Source: Fimbriimonadaceae bacterium
Lineage (GTDB): Bacteria; Armatimonadota; Fimbriimonadia; Fimbriimonadales; Fimbriimonadaceae
Assembly (NCBI GenBank): GCA_023957775.1
Contig: JAMLGR010000018.1
Location: 1 to 64,000 of the forward strand
Length of the DNA: 64,000 nucleotides
Direction: 5' to 3'
Position numbers and translations under genes: made by a program. Shown piece by piece: positions 15,833 to 26,043 of this stretch. Numbering within the stretch: the first letter of the stretch is position 1; every line of letters starts with the position of its first letter. The notes beneath the pieces are model-generated. The model was not told the DNA's origin, ran no database searches, and saw nothing but the letters and a program-made list of their open reading frames with translations.

Positions 15833-16428
15833 GACCCGTCCGCCATCCACTCGGCCTGCAGACCGTGGTTCACGCCCAACTGCTGGAGGATGCGGGCCAC
15901 CACCGTGTCGGCAAGCTCCTCGAGGTTCTGGGGCCGCGTGTACCACGCCGGGCAAGCGGGCAAGACCGTGGCGCCGGCCTCCGCGAGCGTCGTAAGGTTG
16001 CGCAGCATGATCACGTTCCACGGCATCTCGCGCGGGACCACGATCAGCTTCCGCCCCTCCTTCAGACACACGTCCGCCGCGCGGGTCAACAGGTCGTTCG
16101 AGATGCCGTTCGCGATGCGTCCCACCGTTCCCATCGAGCAGGGAACGACGACCATCCCGTCGTGACGGAAGGAGCCGCTCGCAGGCGGAGTGAAGTAATC
16201 TCGTTCGTTAAGCAAACGAATGTTTGGGGTGTTGCAGCCAAGCCAGTCCTCGAGGTTTCCATCGCGGTTGGGGGCGACTCCCAGTTCGGTTTGCGCGACC
16301 TGGATCGCCTGGTCGCTCAGGGTGAGGAAGATCTCGCCGAAGTGCTTGGACGCATGGCGCAGAAGGCGCTGCGCATAGATCGAGCCGCTCGCTCCCGTGA
16401 CGCCCACCACCAATCGTCCAGTACCCAC
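15829..16428 (-). CDS. ubiX: Flavin prenyltransferase UbiX
   Basis: 199 aa. Flavoprotein signature GVTGASGSIYAQRLL, then VVVPCSMGTVGRIANG and the C-terminal VPREMPWNVIMLRNL with the Pro-Arg-Glu site. UbiX makes prenylated FMN for UbiD-type decarboxylases; no ubiD is present in this window. It starts at a GTG with TACACT 6 nt upstream and no ribosome binding site, so the mRNA is probably leaderless. Confidence 0.95.
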   Translation of the reverse strand: MGTGRLVVGVTGASGSIYAQRLLRHASKHFGEIFLTLSDQAIQVAQTELGVAPNRDGNLEDWLGCNTPNIRLLNERDYFTPPASGSFRHDGMVVVPCSMGTVGRIANGISNDLLTRAADVCLKEGRKLIVVPREMPWNVIMLRNLTTLAEAGATVLPACPAWYTRPQNLEELADTVVARILQQLGVNHGLQAEWMADGS

Positions 16429-16462
16429 AGGGGGAGTGTACTAGGGCGTGGGAGTGTCGAGA

Positions 16463-17446
16463 TTAGACCGTCAGCGCCTTTTCGATCAGTTGCGCCTCGC
16501 GGTCGGGGTCGAGGCCGAGTTTGAGGGGCGCGGCGCGGGACTGCGTCCACGCCCAGGTGTCCCTTGCCGTGTCCTCGAGGGGGCGGAAGCGCAGGTTGGC
16601 GGCCACGGCCCGCCGGTTGGAGACCTGGAGGATGCCGTCGCCGTTCTCGGATTCCGGAATCCAGAACGGCAGGTCGGAGCCCGGTTGGACGCCCTCGGCC
16701 ACGAGCAACTCGTCCGTGGGCCACACGACCAACGCGTCCGATCCCGTGCCCTTCTTGATGCCGCGCAGCATCTGCTCGAAGGTGAGGGGCTCGGCTGGGC
16801 CGCACGCGTTGTACGTGCCGCTGACCTTGTTCTCCACCATCCCGAGCGTCCACTCGGCGAGGTCGCGTGCGTCGATGACCTGCACGGGCTGCTCCTTGCG
16901 TCCCGGACCTAAGACCGTTCCACCGCGCCCAATGCGGTCCACCCAGTAGGTGAAGCGGTCGGTGGGGTCGTGCGGACCCACGATGAGGCCGGGTCGGACG
17001 ATGAGGCTCGACGACGGGAAGGCTTTCTCCACCTCGTGCTCGCACAGCGCCTTGAGGGCTCCGTATGTTTCGCCGTTGACCTCCTCCGTCGTTTCGTCCT
17101 CGATCGTCGCGAGCGCACTGGTCTCCGACAGATGGGGGTCGGAGGCGTCGGCGTAGACCGAGATGGTCGAGATGAAGGTGGTGTGGTTCACGCGCCCTGC
17201 GAGTTCCTGGCACGCCAGGCGCACCACGCGCGGCACGTAGCCGCACGTGTCGATCACGGCGTCCCAGTGACCCGTGTGAAGCGGCGCCAGGCCCTTCGTG
17301 CGGTCTCCGTGAATCTCCTCCGCGCCGGGCACCGCTCCGGCATGTGTACCCCGGTTGAAAAGCGTGACGTGGTGTCCGCGTTTCAACGCGGCTTCGGCGA
17401 GGGCCCGCCCGACGAACACCGTGCCTCCGAGAATCAGGATCCTCAT
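16463..17446 (-). CDS. NAD-dependent epimerase/dehydratase family protein
   Basis: 327 aa. Extended SDR start MRILILGGTVFVGRALAEAA with the GGTxFxG nucleotide motif. YGALKALCE provides the catalytic Tyr-x-x-x-Lys and TFISTISVYAD the Ser/Thr strand. Closest in look to isoflavone-reductase/nucleotide-sugar epimerase-like SDRs; substrate unknown. The ATG at 17446 has TACGCT 6 nt upstream and no ribosome binding site; the frame's upstream extension is not protein-like. Confidence 0.88.
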   Translation of the reverse strand: MRILILGGTVFVGRALAEAALKRGHHVTLFNRGTHAGAVPGAEEIHGDRTKGLAPLHTGHWDAVIDTCGYVPRVVRLACQELAGRVNHTTFISTISVYADASDPHLSETSALATIEDETTEEVNGETYGALKALCEHEVEKAFPSSSLIVRPGLIVGPHDPTDRFTYWVDRIGRGGTVLGPGRKEQPVQVIDARDLAEWTLGMVENKVSGTYNACGPAEPLTFEQMLRGIKKGTGSDALVVWPTDELLVAEGVQPGSDLPFWIPESENGDGILQVSNRRAVAANLRFRPLEDTARDTWAWTQSRAAPLKLGLDPDREAQLIEKALTV

Positions 17447-17652
17447 GCCACCAGCGTACACCGTCGAACGGCAAATTGGGACGGGTGCGCATGCCCCATC
17501 GCACGGTCGGGTCAACGTGGGGACGATGCACGCCCGTCGAGCGGGCGTGGCAAGCGGTTTGAACCTGAAACCACGTGCCTCTACGGGGTACACTTCGAAC
17601 CTGAGCACGACGTCTCCAAGAGGCGGCGAAACCCCCTTCCAAGGACTCCGAT

Positions 17653-20127
17653 TTGGCAGAGCAAGACCAACACATTTCGATCGTCAACGTGGACGAGGAG
17701 CTAGGCCGCTCCTACGTGAACTACGCGATGTCCGTCATCATCGCGCGCGCCCTTCCCGACGTGCGCGACGGACTCAAGCCCGTGCAGCGCCGCATCCTCT
17801 ACGCGATGCGCCAGCTCAACCTCGATCCGGGGAGCGGCTACTCGAAGTGCGCGAAGGTTTGCGGCCAGACCAGCGGCGACTACCACCCCCACGGCGAAGC
17901 GGTCATCTACCCGACCCTCGTGCGCATGGCGCAGCCGTTCACCCTCCGCTACCCGCTCGTGGACGGGCAGGGCAACTTCGGGTCGATCGACGGCGACTCG
18001 CCCGCGGCGATGCGGTACACGGAGTGCCGGCTCACGCCTCTGGCCATGGAGCTGATGGAGGATCTCGACCGCGAGACGGTCGACTGGATTCCCAACTACT
18101 CCCAAACGCTCGAGGAGCCCACGGTTTTCCCGGGCAAGTTCCCGAACCTGCTTTGCAACGGCTCGACCGGCATCGCGGTCGGGATGGCTACGAACCTGCC
18201 GCCGCACAACCTCACCGAGGTGTGCAACGCGATGCTCATGCGGCTCGACAACCCCGCGTGCACGCTCGACGAGATCATGGAGGTCATGCCGGGCCCCGAC
18301 TTCCCGACGTACGCCACGATCATGGGCACCAAGGGCATCCGCAGCGCCTACGAGACCGGCCGCGGGTCGATCGTGATGCAGGCCAAGACGATGATCGAGC
18401 CTGGAGATTCGGGCAAGGCCGTCATCGTCGTCACCGAAATCCCCTACCAGGTGAACAAGGAGACGCTCATCAAGAGCATCGCCGCGATCGCCAAGGACCG
18501 CAAGTTCGACGGCATCCTCAATGTGCAGGACTACTCCGACAAGCGCGGCATGCGCATCGAGGTCGAAATCCGGCGCGACGTGCAGCCGAACAAGGCGCTG
18601 AACTACCTGCTGAAGCACACGACCCTTCGCACGACGTTCGGCGCGATCATGCTCAGCCTTGCGGAGATGGTTCCCCGCACGTGCCCGCTGGTCACGATGC
18701 TGGACGAGTACATCAAGCACCGCCGCATCGTCATCGAGCGCCGCACGCGCTACGAGCTTTACCGATCCCTCGAAGAGGTCCACCTCAACGAGGGCTTCCA
18801 GATCGCCAGGCGGTTCCTCGACGAGATCATCGCCCTGATCCGACGCAGCGAAGATCCCGGCGAGGCTCGGGCGGAGATGGTGCGCGAGTTCGACATGTCC
18901 CCGTTCCAGGCGAACGCGGTGCTGAACATGCCGCTCCGCCGGCTCACCCGCATCCAGCAGCAGGAGCTGGAGAACGACTACAAAGCCGCGCTGCGACGCG
19001 TGCAGAACCTGATGGACATCCTCAACGACGACGCGCGCCTGACGGGCGTGCTTCGCGACGAGTTGACCCAGCTTCGCGACAAGCACGGCGACGAGCGCCG
19101 CACGAAGATCATCGCGCGCGAGGCCGGCGAGTTCACGGACGAGGACCTCATCCCCGAGGAGGAGGCGATCATCTCGATCTCGCGCGACGGCTACATCAAG
19201 CGCGTGAGCATCGAGGCCTACCGCCAGCAGAAGCGCGGCGGGAAGGGCGTGAGCAACACGCTGAAGGCCGACGACGAACCCGCGCACCTGTTCCAGGTCA
19301 GCACGCACCACTTCATCCTGTTCTTCACGGACCGCGGGCGCGTGTACAAGCTCAAGGGGTACGAGATCCCCGAAACGGGCCGCTACGCCAAGGGCATGCC
19401 CGTCATCAACTACATCAACATCGAGAGCGGCGAACGGGTGACGGCCACCGTCAGCGTGAAGGACATCAAGGGAGAAGGCTTCCTCACGATGGTCACGAAG
19501 ATGGGCGAGATCAAGCGCTCGAAGATGGCCCACTTCGAGAACATCCGCTCCAACGGCCTCGTGGCCTTCGACATCGAAGAGGGCGACGAGCTGGGCTGGG
19601 TGCTGAAGACGCGCGGCACCGACGACGTCCTCATCGTCACGCGGCTCGGCCAGTCGATCCGGTTCGCCGAGAAGAACGTCACGGGCCGCACGCGCGCCGC
19701 CGGCGGCATGCGCGGCATCCGACTCAAGCCGGGCGACGAGGTGGTGGCCGTCGACTACGTGCGACCCGACTCCACCCTCCTGGTGGTCGGCGAGAACGGG
19801 TTTGGCAAGCGCACCCGATTGGACGAGTACCGCGTCCAGGGCCGAGGCGGCTCGGGCATCCTCACGATGAACGTGACCGCGAAGACCGGTCCGATCGTCG
19901 GGGCGGAGGTCGTGGAGGACGAAGACCGTCTCCTGGTGATGACCACGCAGGGCAAGGGCATCCGCATCCGCGTGAGCGGGATTCGCGAAGTCGGCCGCAT
20001 CGCGCAGGGCGTCAAACTCATCAACCTGGCCACTGGAGACCACGTTCGCTCGATCGCGCGACTCGTGCAAGGCACCGACGACGGCGAGTTCGAGGATCAG
20101 GAGCCGACCGGAGAAGAAGAAGAGTAG
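17653..20127 (+). CDS. gyrA: DNA gyrase subunit A
   Basis: 824 aa, standard length. Catalytic Tyr122 in MRYTECRL, winged-helix region [20 protein letters not shown], tower, coiled coil and a six-bladed C-terminal domain carrying the GyrA box (QKRGGKG), which marks gyrase rather than topoisomerase IV. It starts at a TTG with AAGGA 7 nt upstream. Odd: the positions equivalent to E. coli Ser83 and Asp87 are Ala and Pro, so the residues that hold the quinolone metal-water bridge are absent. gyrB is not in the window. Confidence 0.97.
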   Translation: MAEQDQHISIVNVDEELGRSYVNYAMSVIIARALPDVRDGLKPVQRRILYAMRQLNLDPGSGYSKCAKVCGQTSGDYHPHGEAVIYPTLVRMAQPFTLRYPLVDGQGNFGSIDGDSPAAMRYTECRLTPLAMELMEDLDRETVDWIPNYSQTLEEPTVFPGKFPNLLCNGSTGIAVGMATNLPPHNLTEVCNAMLMRLDNPACTLDEIMEVMPGPDFPTYATIMGTKGIRSAYETGRGSIVMQAKTMIEPGDSGKAVIVVTEIPYQVNKETLIKSIAAIAKDRKFDGILNVQDYSDKRGMRIEVEIRRDVQPNKALNYLLKHTTLRTTFGAIMLSLAEMVPRTCPLVTMLDEYIKHRRIVIERRTRYELYRSLEEVHLNEGFQIARRFLDEIIALIRRSEDPGEARAEMVREFDMSPFQANAVLNMPLRRLTRIQQQELENDYKAALRRVQNLMDILNDDARLTGVLRDELTQLRDKHGDERRTKIIAREAGEFTDEDLIPEEEAIISISRDGYIKRVSIEAYRQQKRGGKGVSNTLKADDEPAHLFQVSTHHFILFFTDRGRVYKLKGYEIPETGRYAKGMPVINYINIESGERVTATVSVKDIKGEGFLTMVTKMGEIKRSKMAHFENIRSNGLVAFDIEEGDELGWVLKTRGTDDVLIVTRLGQSIRFAEKNVTGRTRAAGGMRGIRLKPGDEVVAVDYVRPDSTLLVVGENGFGKRTRLDEYRVQGRGGSGILTMNVTAKTGPIVGAEVVEDEDRLLVMTTQGKGIRIRVSGIREVGRIAQGVKLINLATGDHVRSIARLVQGTDDGEFEDQEPTGEEEE

Positions 20128-20140
20128 GGGCGAGGAGCCC

Positions 20141-21127
20141 CTACTCCAACCCGAGGATGAACGGCTGGTAGGATCGCGCGGGCTTGAACCCGTGCCTTCC
20201 GTAAAAGGCCTCGAGCGTCGTCCAATCGATGATGCAGCGCTTGGTCCCGTGCTCCTTCAGGGCGAGCAGGGACGCACCCAGAAGCGCATCGCCAAACCCC
20301 TTCCCGCGCACGCCCTTGGACACCCCGATCGGACCGAGGCTGCCCCATCGCTCCCCCAGGTCCAGATGCCAGACGGCGCCGCCGAACGGCATCTTCTGGC
20401 CCTCACGCTGGGTCACGGCAAAACCTTCCACCTGGTCGGCGACGAACAGGCCGTAGACGCCTTCCGAAGTGCCCTCCTCTGCGATCATCCTCATCGTGTC
20501 GCTGGCCCAGCGGCCTGGAAACTCCCGCTCGAGGAACTGCTCGAGCGCCCCTAAATCGTCCTCGTGAATCGGGCCCACCGTCGTGGCTCCCGCCGCCGAT
20601 TTCGGCCGCTGGCGAGCGTCCCAACCCGAAAGCACCGCGAGGCACCCTTGGGGGGGCTCGTAATCCGAGAGGTCGCGCTCAAGATCGATTACTTCGCCCC
20701 CCTCGTCGAACCCTTCGATGATCAAGAAGTCGCGAAGGGCCGTGCACTCGCTGGGACACCCGGGGAAGAAGTGGCGCGAGTCCGCGCCGAACACAAGCTT
20801 GTAGACACCCCGGTCGCGCAGGATCGATTTCACCCGGGCGACGAGATCGACCGCCAGGCTGGGATCCGAGTAGACGAGGCACGTGAGGTGGGCCTGGTCG
20901 GGGTCCGGTCCCGAGAACAGGGTGGGATTGGCCGAGCGCTTCACGGCGACAAAGGCGCGCGGACCGTCCTCGCCGAGATCGATGGCCGAGGCCCCCCAAT
21001 CGAACAGGGGGGAGTCCACCGTGTTGGCCCGCAGCAGCTCGGGCGTCACGACGAATCGGGACGGGAGGGTCTGGCCCCAAAGCTCGGCCAGCGCGCCGAA
21101 ATCCGCCTGCTCGAAACCTACGCGCAT
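20141..21127 (-). CDS. GNAT family N-acetyltransferase
   Basis: 328 aa. Two GNAT-like halves: an N-terminal one (MRVGFEQADFGALAELWG) and a C-terminal one with the acetyl-CoA motif VSKGVRGKGFGDALL and the AFYGRHGFKP end typical of the fold. Substrate unknown. Starts at an ATG that overlaps the preceding gene by 10 nt. It ends 13 nt from the end of convergent gyrA. Upstream extension of the frame to 21610 lies over other genes and is rejected. Confidence 0.85.
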   Translation of the reverse strand: MRVGFEQADFGALAELWGQTLPSRFVVTPELLRANTVDSPLFDWGASAIDLGEDGPRAFVAVKRSANPTLFSGPDPDQAHLTCLVYSDPSLAVDLVARVKSILRDRGVYKLVFGADSRHFFPGCPSECTALRDFLIIEGFDEGGEVIDLERDLSDYEPPQGCLAVLSGWDARQRPKSAAGATTVGPIHEDDLGALEQFLEREFPGRWASDTMRMIAEEGTSEGVYGLFVADQVEGFAVTQREGQKMPFGGAVWHLDLGERWGSLGPIGVSKGVRGKGFGDALLGASLLALKEHGTKRCIIDWTTLEAFYGRHGFKPARSYQPFILGLE

Positions 21128-21660
21128 CCGCTCTCGCGCCGAACCAAGGAGCGCAGGTGGTCGCCGTAGTGGATCAGGGATTCGCGCGTCCGTTGGAGGC
21201 GCTCGATCATCTGCCCGTCGTCCGCCCGCAGGAACTCGTCGAGCGAAGAGGCGCAAAAGAGCGCTTCGAACGCGTCCGCCGACTGGCCGTGCAGGTCCAG
21301 CCCCTGACGCGTGTCCGCCGAGTCGAATCGAAGGTAGGCCACGACGTACTTCCGGATCGCGGGGTAGTTGGACAGCATCCATTTGCGGTGCGACGCGTAC
21401 TCGCCCTCCAACTTCGCCGTTGGACCATATTGCGCCGAATCGCACAAGGTTTCCACTAGAAGGTTGTACCGATCGTAGAATCCGCGAAGCTGCTCGAACC
21501 GTTCCGAAGGCGTCGGAGCCGCCGACGCGGCGCGCGCGCGCTGCGCCGCGTCGCGCATGTCGAGCGAGGCGACGCGAAGGCGATTGGGCATGCGCCGCAA
21601 CCAGAGCCAAGCCACGTTGGCGCCGCGGGCCACTCGCGCCGCCGCCTGTTGACCGATCAT
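21118..21660 (-). CDS. Hypothetical protein, alpha-helical
   Basis: 180 aa from an ATG with AGGAGG 7 nt upstream. It is Arg-rich at the start (ARVARGANVAWLWLRRMPNR) and then helical with conserved-looking patches ERFEQLRGFYDRYNLLVETL and NYPAIRKYVVAYLRFD. No family recognised. It lies between the DUF1844 gene (ATGA overlap) and the GNAT gene (10-nt overlap), so the three are almost certainly one operon. Confidence 0.7.
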   Translation of the reverse strand: MIGQQAAARVARGANVAWLWLRRMPNRLRVASLDMRDAAQRARAASAAPTPSERFEQLRGFYDRYNLLVETLCDSAQYGPTAKLEGEYASHRKWMLSNYPAIRKYVVAYLRFDSADTRQGLDLHGQSADAFEALFCASSLDEFLRADDGQMIERLQRTRESLIHYGDHLRSLVRRESGCA

Positions 21661-21962
21661 TGCTGAGCCTCCTTTGCCTTCTGCACGTAGTTCATCCGCA
21701 GGTCCCGGACCAAGGTGTGGATCCGCCGCTTGTCCTCGTCGTCCAGCTTTCCTTCGATGAAGGTGGACAGGTGGGTCGTGACGTCGATCGCGACCTTCGC
21801 TTCGGCCAGGTCGGCGTGGATCGTTCCCGTCACCATGTCGGGCTGGAGGCCGAGCTTCTGCCAAGCCACGGCCGCCATCTGATCGACCATGAACGTCAGG
21901 ATGCTGAAGACGCTCAGGGGCTCGGGCGCCTCGGGGGTGGGAGTGTCGTGCGATTCCGCCAT
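21657..21962 (-). CDS. DUF1844 domain protein
   Basis: 101 aa. The core FSILTFMVDQMAAVAWQKLG, then DLAEAKVAIDVTTHLSTF and DDEDKRRIHTLVRDLRMNYV, matches the DUF1844 family of short helical proteins found next to housekeeping genes. Function unknown. Its stop overlaps the ATG of the next gene; it is divergent from trxB with 71 nt between the two starts. Confidence 0.85.
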   Translation of the reverse strand: MAESHDTPTPEAPEPLSVFSILTFMVDQMAAVAWQKLGLQPDMVTGTIHADLAEAKVAIDVTTHLSTFIEGKLDDEDKRRIHTLVRDLRMNYVQKAKEAQQ

Positions 21963-22033
21963 CCAGTTTTCAGGACGTCGAAAACGGCCCGGACGATGCC
22001 TCGAATGGCGAATGGTAATCTTCTCGTCAACCC

Positions 22034-22984
22034 ATGTCTGAAACCTCGCCCCTCCACAACGTCATCATCATCGGCTCCGGACCCGCCGGCTACACGGCGG
22101 CGCTGTACAACGCGCGGGCGAATCTCGACCCCGTCGTCTTTGCGGGGTTGCAGCCGGGCGGGCAGTTGATGATCACGACCGACGTGGAGAACTACCCTGG
22201 CTTCCCCGACGGGGTGATGGGCCCCGACATGATGGAGCTCTTCCGCAAGCAGGCGGAACGGTTCGGCGCGATCGTCAAGTTCGAGGAGGTCACGCGCGTG
22301 GACCTCTCGGAGAGGCCGTTTCGCGTCTTTGTGGGCGAAGAGGAGTTCCGGTGCCGCGCGCTCATCGTCTGCACGGGGGCGAGCGCCAAGTGGATCGGGC
22401 TGGAGAGCGAGGTCACGTTCGGCGGCCACGGAGTCAGCGCGTGCGCGACGTGCGACGGCTTCTTCTTCCGCGGGAAGGAGGTGCTGGTCGTCGGAGGGGG
22501 CGATACGGCGATGGAGGAGGCGCACTATCTGACCCGCCACGCGAGCAAGGTGTACGTCGCGCATCGTCGGGACGAGTTCCGCGCCAGCAAGATCATGCAG
22601 GAGCGCGTGCTGGCGAACCCCAAGATCGAAGTGCTCTGGAACACGGTGGTCGACGAAATCCTCGGCCAGCACGAACCGTCGAAGAAGGTGACGGGCGTGC
22701 GGCTTCGCAACACCGTGGACGACACCTTGCGCGAGCTGCCCTTGGACGGCGTGTTCGTCGCGATCGGGCACAAGCCGAACAGCGACCTGGTCAAGGGGAT
22801 GTTGGAGATGGACGAAGTGGGATACCTCAAAGTCGAGCCGCACTCGACGCGCACCAAGATTCCCGGGGTGTTCGTGGCGGGCGACGTGGCCGACAGCGTG
22901 TACCGGCAAGCGGTTTCGGCCGCCGGCACCGGCTGCATGGCCGCGATCGACGCGGAGCGGTTCCTCGAAGCCGAGGGCCACTAG
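22034..22984 (+). CDS. trxB: Thioredoxin-disulfide reductase
   Basis: 316 aa. FAD-binding [10 protein letters not shown] at the start, redox-active CATC in [11 protein letters not shown] near residue 140, NADPH-binding [12 protein letters not shown], and a C-terminal [13 protein letters not shown] motif. It reduces thioredoxin with NADPH in the cytoplasm. GGTAATCT, a -10-like element, ends 12 nt before the ATG, giving a very short leader. The next gene begins 3 nt after its stop. Confidence 0.97.
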   Translation: MSETSPLHNVIIIGSGPAGYTAALYNARANLDPVVFAGLQPGGQLMITTDVENYPGFPDGVMGPDMMELFRKQAERFGAIVKFEEVTRVDLSERPFRVFVGEEEFRCRALIVCTGASAKWIGLESEVTFGGHGVSACATCDGFFFRGKEVLVVGGGDTAMEEAHYLTRHASKVYVAHRRDEFRASKIMQERVLANPKIEVLWNTVVDEILGQHEPSKKVTGVRLRNTVDDTLRELPLDGVFVAIGHKPNSDLVKGMLEMDEVGYLKVEPHSTRTKIPGVFVAGDVADSVYRQAVSAAGTGCMAAIDAERFLEAEGH

Positions 22985-22986
22985 CC

Positions 22987-24072
22987 GTGCTCCCTCTGCT
23001 CGCGGCGCTCGTGCTCGCCGGCGGGGGCCAAGGGCCCATCGCCCGCGCCCTCTATCTGCCGAATCCCGGCTTCGAGCGCTCACGCCTCCTCCTGCACATT
23101 CCCACCGACCGCATGGAGGTCCCCAAGTTCGCGCCGAAGCACCCGGAGTGGCAATTCGACTGGATCACCAGCGTTTTGGGAGATGTCGAGGGCGAGCCCG
23201 TGCAGTACGAGCTTCGGTTCCGGGTCTTCGCGCAGGAGCGGCGGAAAGCCAACGACAAGGGCGAGAGCGTGGGCCGCCTCCTTGGCCGCCTGTGGGAGTA
23301 CAACAACTACCGCCTCCGGTTCGATCACGCCCCGCACTTCAACAACCGGGTCGTCGACGTCTACATCTGCTACGGGGGCGAACCGGGCGGGGAGCAACTG
23401 TTCGACGAGGACAGCGGCGCCGACGGCCGGCCCGTGAAGGTCAACACGATCTACATCTACGCCCTCGACTCCTTCACCGAGCCCGTGGAGATGGCGCGCG
23501 AGGTTTGCCACGAGTACGGCCATGCCACGCTCCCCCCGATCGGGGGTTTCTCCGAGCCTGAGGATTGGGCGAACGGCTTTCTCGGCGAGAAGCTGTACAT
23601 GCGCACGCTGCGGGACAAGATGGCGGCCAAGCTGCTCGAGCCCGTCGATGCGATGGGCGCGACCCTCGAGGCGATCGACGCGTGGGTGAAACGCAACGTG
23701 GACCCGCTGGTTCAGTCCGCTGCCCTGAAGGGGCCGGATGCCGAGTTGCTTGCGGGGAAGGGCCCGGCCGCGATGGACGCGTACCTCGGGCTTGCCACGT
23801 ATGCCGAAGCGGTGTTGCCGATGGCCGTCTTTCGGCGCTCCCTCGTGCTGACCGGCTCGACCAAGGCGTCGGACTTTCCCAACGCGCTCGTGATGGCCTC
23901 AGAAGAGCCCGACACCTACGAGCTGACGATCCCGGAGATTCTCAAGGGCAAGACGCTCTGGATCCCACTGGGCAAAGCCAAGGTGACCGGAGCGAAGGTG
24001 CTCCAGCGCAAAGGGGATTGGGCGAAGCTCCAGCCCGAGGCTGGAGCCAAACTCGCCGTTGTGAACCGTTAG
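22987..24072 (+). CDS. Secreted protein with HEYGH zinc-metallopeptidase-like motif
   Basis: 361 aa from a GTG directly after trxB. The first ~16 residues (LPLLAALVLAGGGQG) look like a signal peptide. Around residue 175 the sequence CHEYGHATLPPIGGF gives HExxH, with downstream acidic residues (EPEDWANGFLGE) able to supply a third ligand. The rest is beta-rich (WQFDWITSVLGDVEGEPVQY). I do not recognise a named family; the zinc site is inferred from the motif. It overlaps the convergent TlpA-like gene by 4 nt at the stop codons. Confidence 0.7.
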   Translation: MLPLLAALVLAGGGQGPIARALYLPNPGFERSRLLLHIPTDRMEVPKFAPKHPEWQFDWITSVLGDVEGEPVQYELRFRVFAQERRKANDKGESVGRLLGRLWEYNNYRLRFDHAPHFNNRVVDVYICYGGEPGGEQLFDEDSGADGRPVKVNTIYIYALDSFTEPVEMAREVCHEYGHATLPPIGGFSEPEDWANGFLGEKLYMRTLRDKMAAKLLEPVDAMGATLEAIDAWVKRNVDPLVQSAALKGPDAELLAGKGPAAMDAYLGLATYAEAVLPMAVFRRSLVLTGSTKASDFPNALVMASEEPDTYELTIPEILKGKTLWIPLGKAKVTGAKVLQRKGDWAKLQPEAGAKLAVVNR

Positions 24073-24599
24073 GGGAGTTGCTTCGCCGCCGAAATGAGGT
24101 CCTTGACGACCGACTCGAGGATCTTCTCGGTCCCATCCCCAAAGCCCACTTGGACCTTCTGCACGACGCCGTCGCGGCCGATGAGGATCATCGTGGGAAT
24201 GCCACGAACGCCCCAAGCCCGGGCCATCTCGTCGTTGTTCACCGTGAACAGGTAGCCGTAGCCGTGCTCCTTCTTGTACTCCTTCGCCGGGGTGATCTTG
24301 TCCTCGGTGCGCTCGAACGTGTTGGCGCCGATGACGACCAGACCGTCCTTGCCGTACTTCTCGTGGAGCGCCTGCAGGCTTGGAGCCGCCTTCTTGCAAG
24401 GGCCGCACCACGTGGCCCAGAAGTCGATCAGCACGACCTTGCCCTTCAGGGTCTCGTTGGTCACGGTCTTGCCGTTGAGGTCCGTCATTTTGAAGGCCGG
24501 AGCCGGTTTGCCGGCCAGGGCCTCGACGCCCTCTTGGGCGAACGCCGCCGTGGTGACCAGCAGGGCCGCGGCCGTCAGTGCGATTCTTCGTAAGTTCAT
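24069..24599 (-). CDS. TlpA-like thioredoxin-fold protein, exported
   Basis: 176 aa. Signal peptide LRRIALTAAALLVTTAAFAQ, then an AhpC-TSA/TlpA fold: GKPAPAFKMTDLNGK, VLIDFWATWCGPCKK with the WCGPC redox site, and the cis-Pro loop RGIPTMILIGRDG. It probably works as a thiol-disulfide reductase in the periplasm. AGGAG lies 8 nt before the ATG. The stop codons of this gene and the convergent neighbour overlap. Confidence 0.93.
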   Translation of the reverse strand: MNLRRIALTAAALLVTTAAFAQEGVEALAGKPAPAFKMTDLNGKTVTNETLKGKVVLIDFWATWCGPCKKAAPSLQALHEKYGKDGLVVIGANTFERTEDKITPAKEYKKEHGYGYLFTVNNDEMARAWGVRGIPTMILIGRDGVVQKVQVGFGDGTEKILESVVKDLISAAKQLP

Positions 24600-24690
24600 C
24601 AATCAGTCTCCTTCGCGTGTCTTGTTCCTAGAACGCACGTTTGGCCAAGAGAGTTTCCCACGGGCTCGTCTTGGGAAGCATAATCGCGGG

Positions 24691-26043
24691 GTGGGGCGTT
24701 GGAAGTGGGCACTGTTGGTGGCGCTGTGCGCCTGCGTGCCTGTCTGGACGGCTCGCGCGTCGAGCCCCGGGCTTCTACAGGACTCGGACACCGCCGTGAT
24801 GCTGCGCGCCCTGCAGGAGCGCGCGGATCCTTGGAGTTGGTTTCGCACCGACTGGCCCCTCGAAAACCACTTCTACCGGCCCGTGTCCACGCTCACGTTC
24901 GAGTGGGACCTGGCCCGCGGCGGGGGCGCCGGCGCCTTCGGAGCCACCAACGCCCTCTTGGCGATCGGCGGCATCTTGGCCCTGTTCTGGCTTCTTCGGG
25001 AGATGGCCGACAGCCCCTGGATGGCCGGTTTGGGAGCGGTTCTATTCGCCTCATGGCTGGTGGGGTTCGGCCAGGGTCTCGAACAGGTGGCTTGGGTCGT
25101 CGCCGCCTCGGCGCTGGCGCTGGCCGTGCTGCCCGGGCGCCGGTTGGCGGCCGCTGGGGTGGCCGCCGGGGCCTGGGTGTTCGCGGGAGCGGAGTGGATT
25201 CCCATCGCCCCCCTGCACTTCCGGATGCTGGACTGGATCCCCGGCCGCACAGCGTCCGTGATGGGGCTCTTCGCGCTGGTTTCGATGGCCGCGTACGCGC
25301 GCTACGAACGATGTGGGACGGCGGCGGCGCGCCCGGCTCCCGGTCCCCTCGATCCCCCGGCGACCAAGAGCAGCGTGGCGGCGGTCGCTGCCAGCCGCTG
25401 GAACGTCGCGTGGATCGGCGTGTCGCTTGCGGCCTTGGCCCTGGCGCTGGGCAGCTACGAGCAGGCGGTCATGGTGCCTGCCGCGCTGCTTGGCATCGCC
25501 GTCTCCTTCCGCCTGGAGGGGCGCCGGGTGCGGTGGGGATGGCACCTGCTGTTCTGGGCGGCCCTGGTGGGCTACCTGCTGTTGCGCGCGTCCGTCGTTC
25601 CCTCGGATCCTTCGGGTTACCAACAGCAGCAGTTTCGAACCGGGCCCGGAGTGGGACTCTCCCTGCTGGACTACCTGCTGCCCGCCGCCGGGGTCGTGTG
25701 GACCTCGATCGGCCTGATGGAGCAAGGCGTGTATCTGCTGCTTTCGGCCGGGTTCTGGGCGGTCTTGGTCTCGGTCGCCTCCACGGTGGCGATCGTGTTG
25801 GCCTTGAGGCGTCGATGGCGGCTTGCGCTCACGGGTTGGGCTCTCTCCAGCCTGGCGTTTCTGCCGATGGCGTGGATGAAGGCGTTCGACCACTACCACT
25901 ACTGGCCGATGGCGCTTCGCACGTTGTTTGTGGCATCCGTCGTCGGGGCCGCCGCGAATGCGTGGATCAGCGCAGCGTCGCGCCCAACGCTTCAAGCGCC
26001 TTCACGGCCCGATCCCGCACCTGGTTCGCTTCCTCGTCCGTGA
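24691..26043 (+). CDS. Polytopic membrane protein, GT-C-like
   Basis: 450 aa with about ten hydrophobic helices. The first extracytoplasmic loop carries LLQDSDTAVMLRALQER and then NHFYRPVSTLTFEWD, resembling the acidic-motif loop and FYRP motif of GT-C type glycosyltransferases that use lipid-linked sugars. The GTG at 24691 has CATAAT 6 nt upstream and no ribosome binding site. The C-terminus overlaps the convergent pheT gene by 77 nt, so the last ~25 residues may be non-native. Substrate unknown. Confidence 0.7.
   Translation: MGRWKWALLVALCACVPVWTARASSPGLLQDSDTAVMLRALQERADPWSWFRTDWPLENHFYRPVSTLTFEWDLARGGGAGAFGATNALLAIGGILALFWLLREMADSPWMAGLGAVLFASWLVGFGQGLEQVAWVVAASALALAVLPGRRLAAAGVAAGAWVFAGAEWIPIAPLHFRMLDWIPGRTASVMGLFALVSMAAYARYERCGTAAARPAPGPLDPPATKSSVAAVAASRWNVAWIGVSLAALALALGSYEQAVMVPAALLGIAVSFRLEGRRVRWGWHLLFWAALVGYLLLRASVVPSDPSGYQQQQFRTGPGVGLSLLDYLLPAAGVVWTSIGLMEQGVYLLLSAGFWAVLVSVASTVAIVLALRRRWRLALTGWALSSLAFLPMAWMKAFDHYHYWPMALRTLFVASVVGAAANAWISAASRPTLQAPSRPDPAPGSLPRP

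Noticed and set aside
17701-20070. 789-aa minus-strand frame across gyrA
   Set aside because: Shadow of gyrA; no signature of any family, composition driven by codon third positions.
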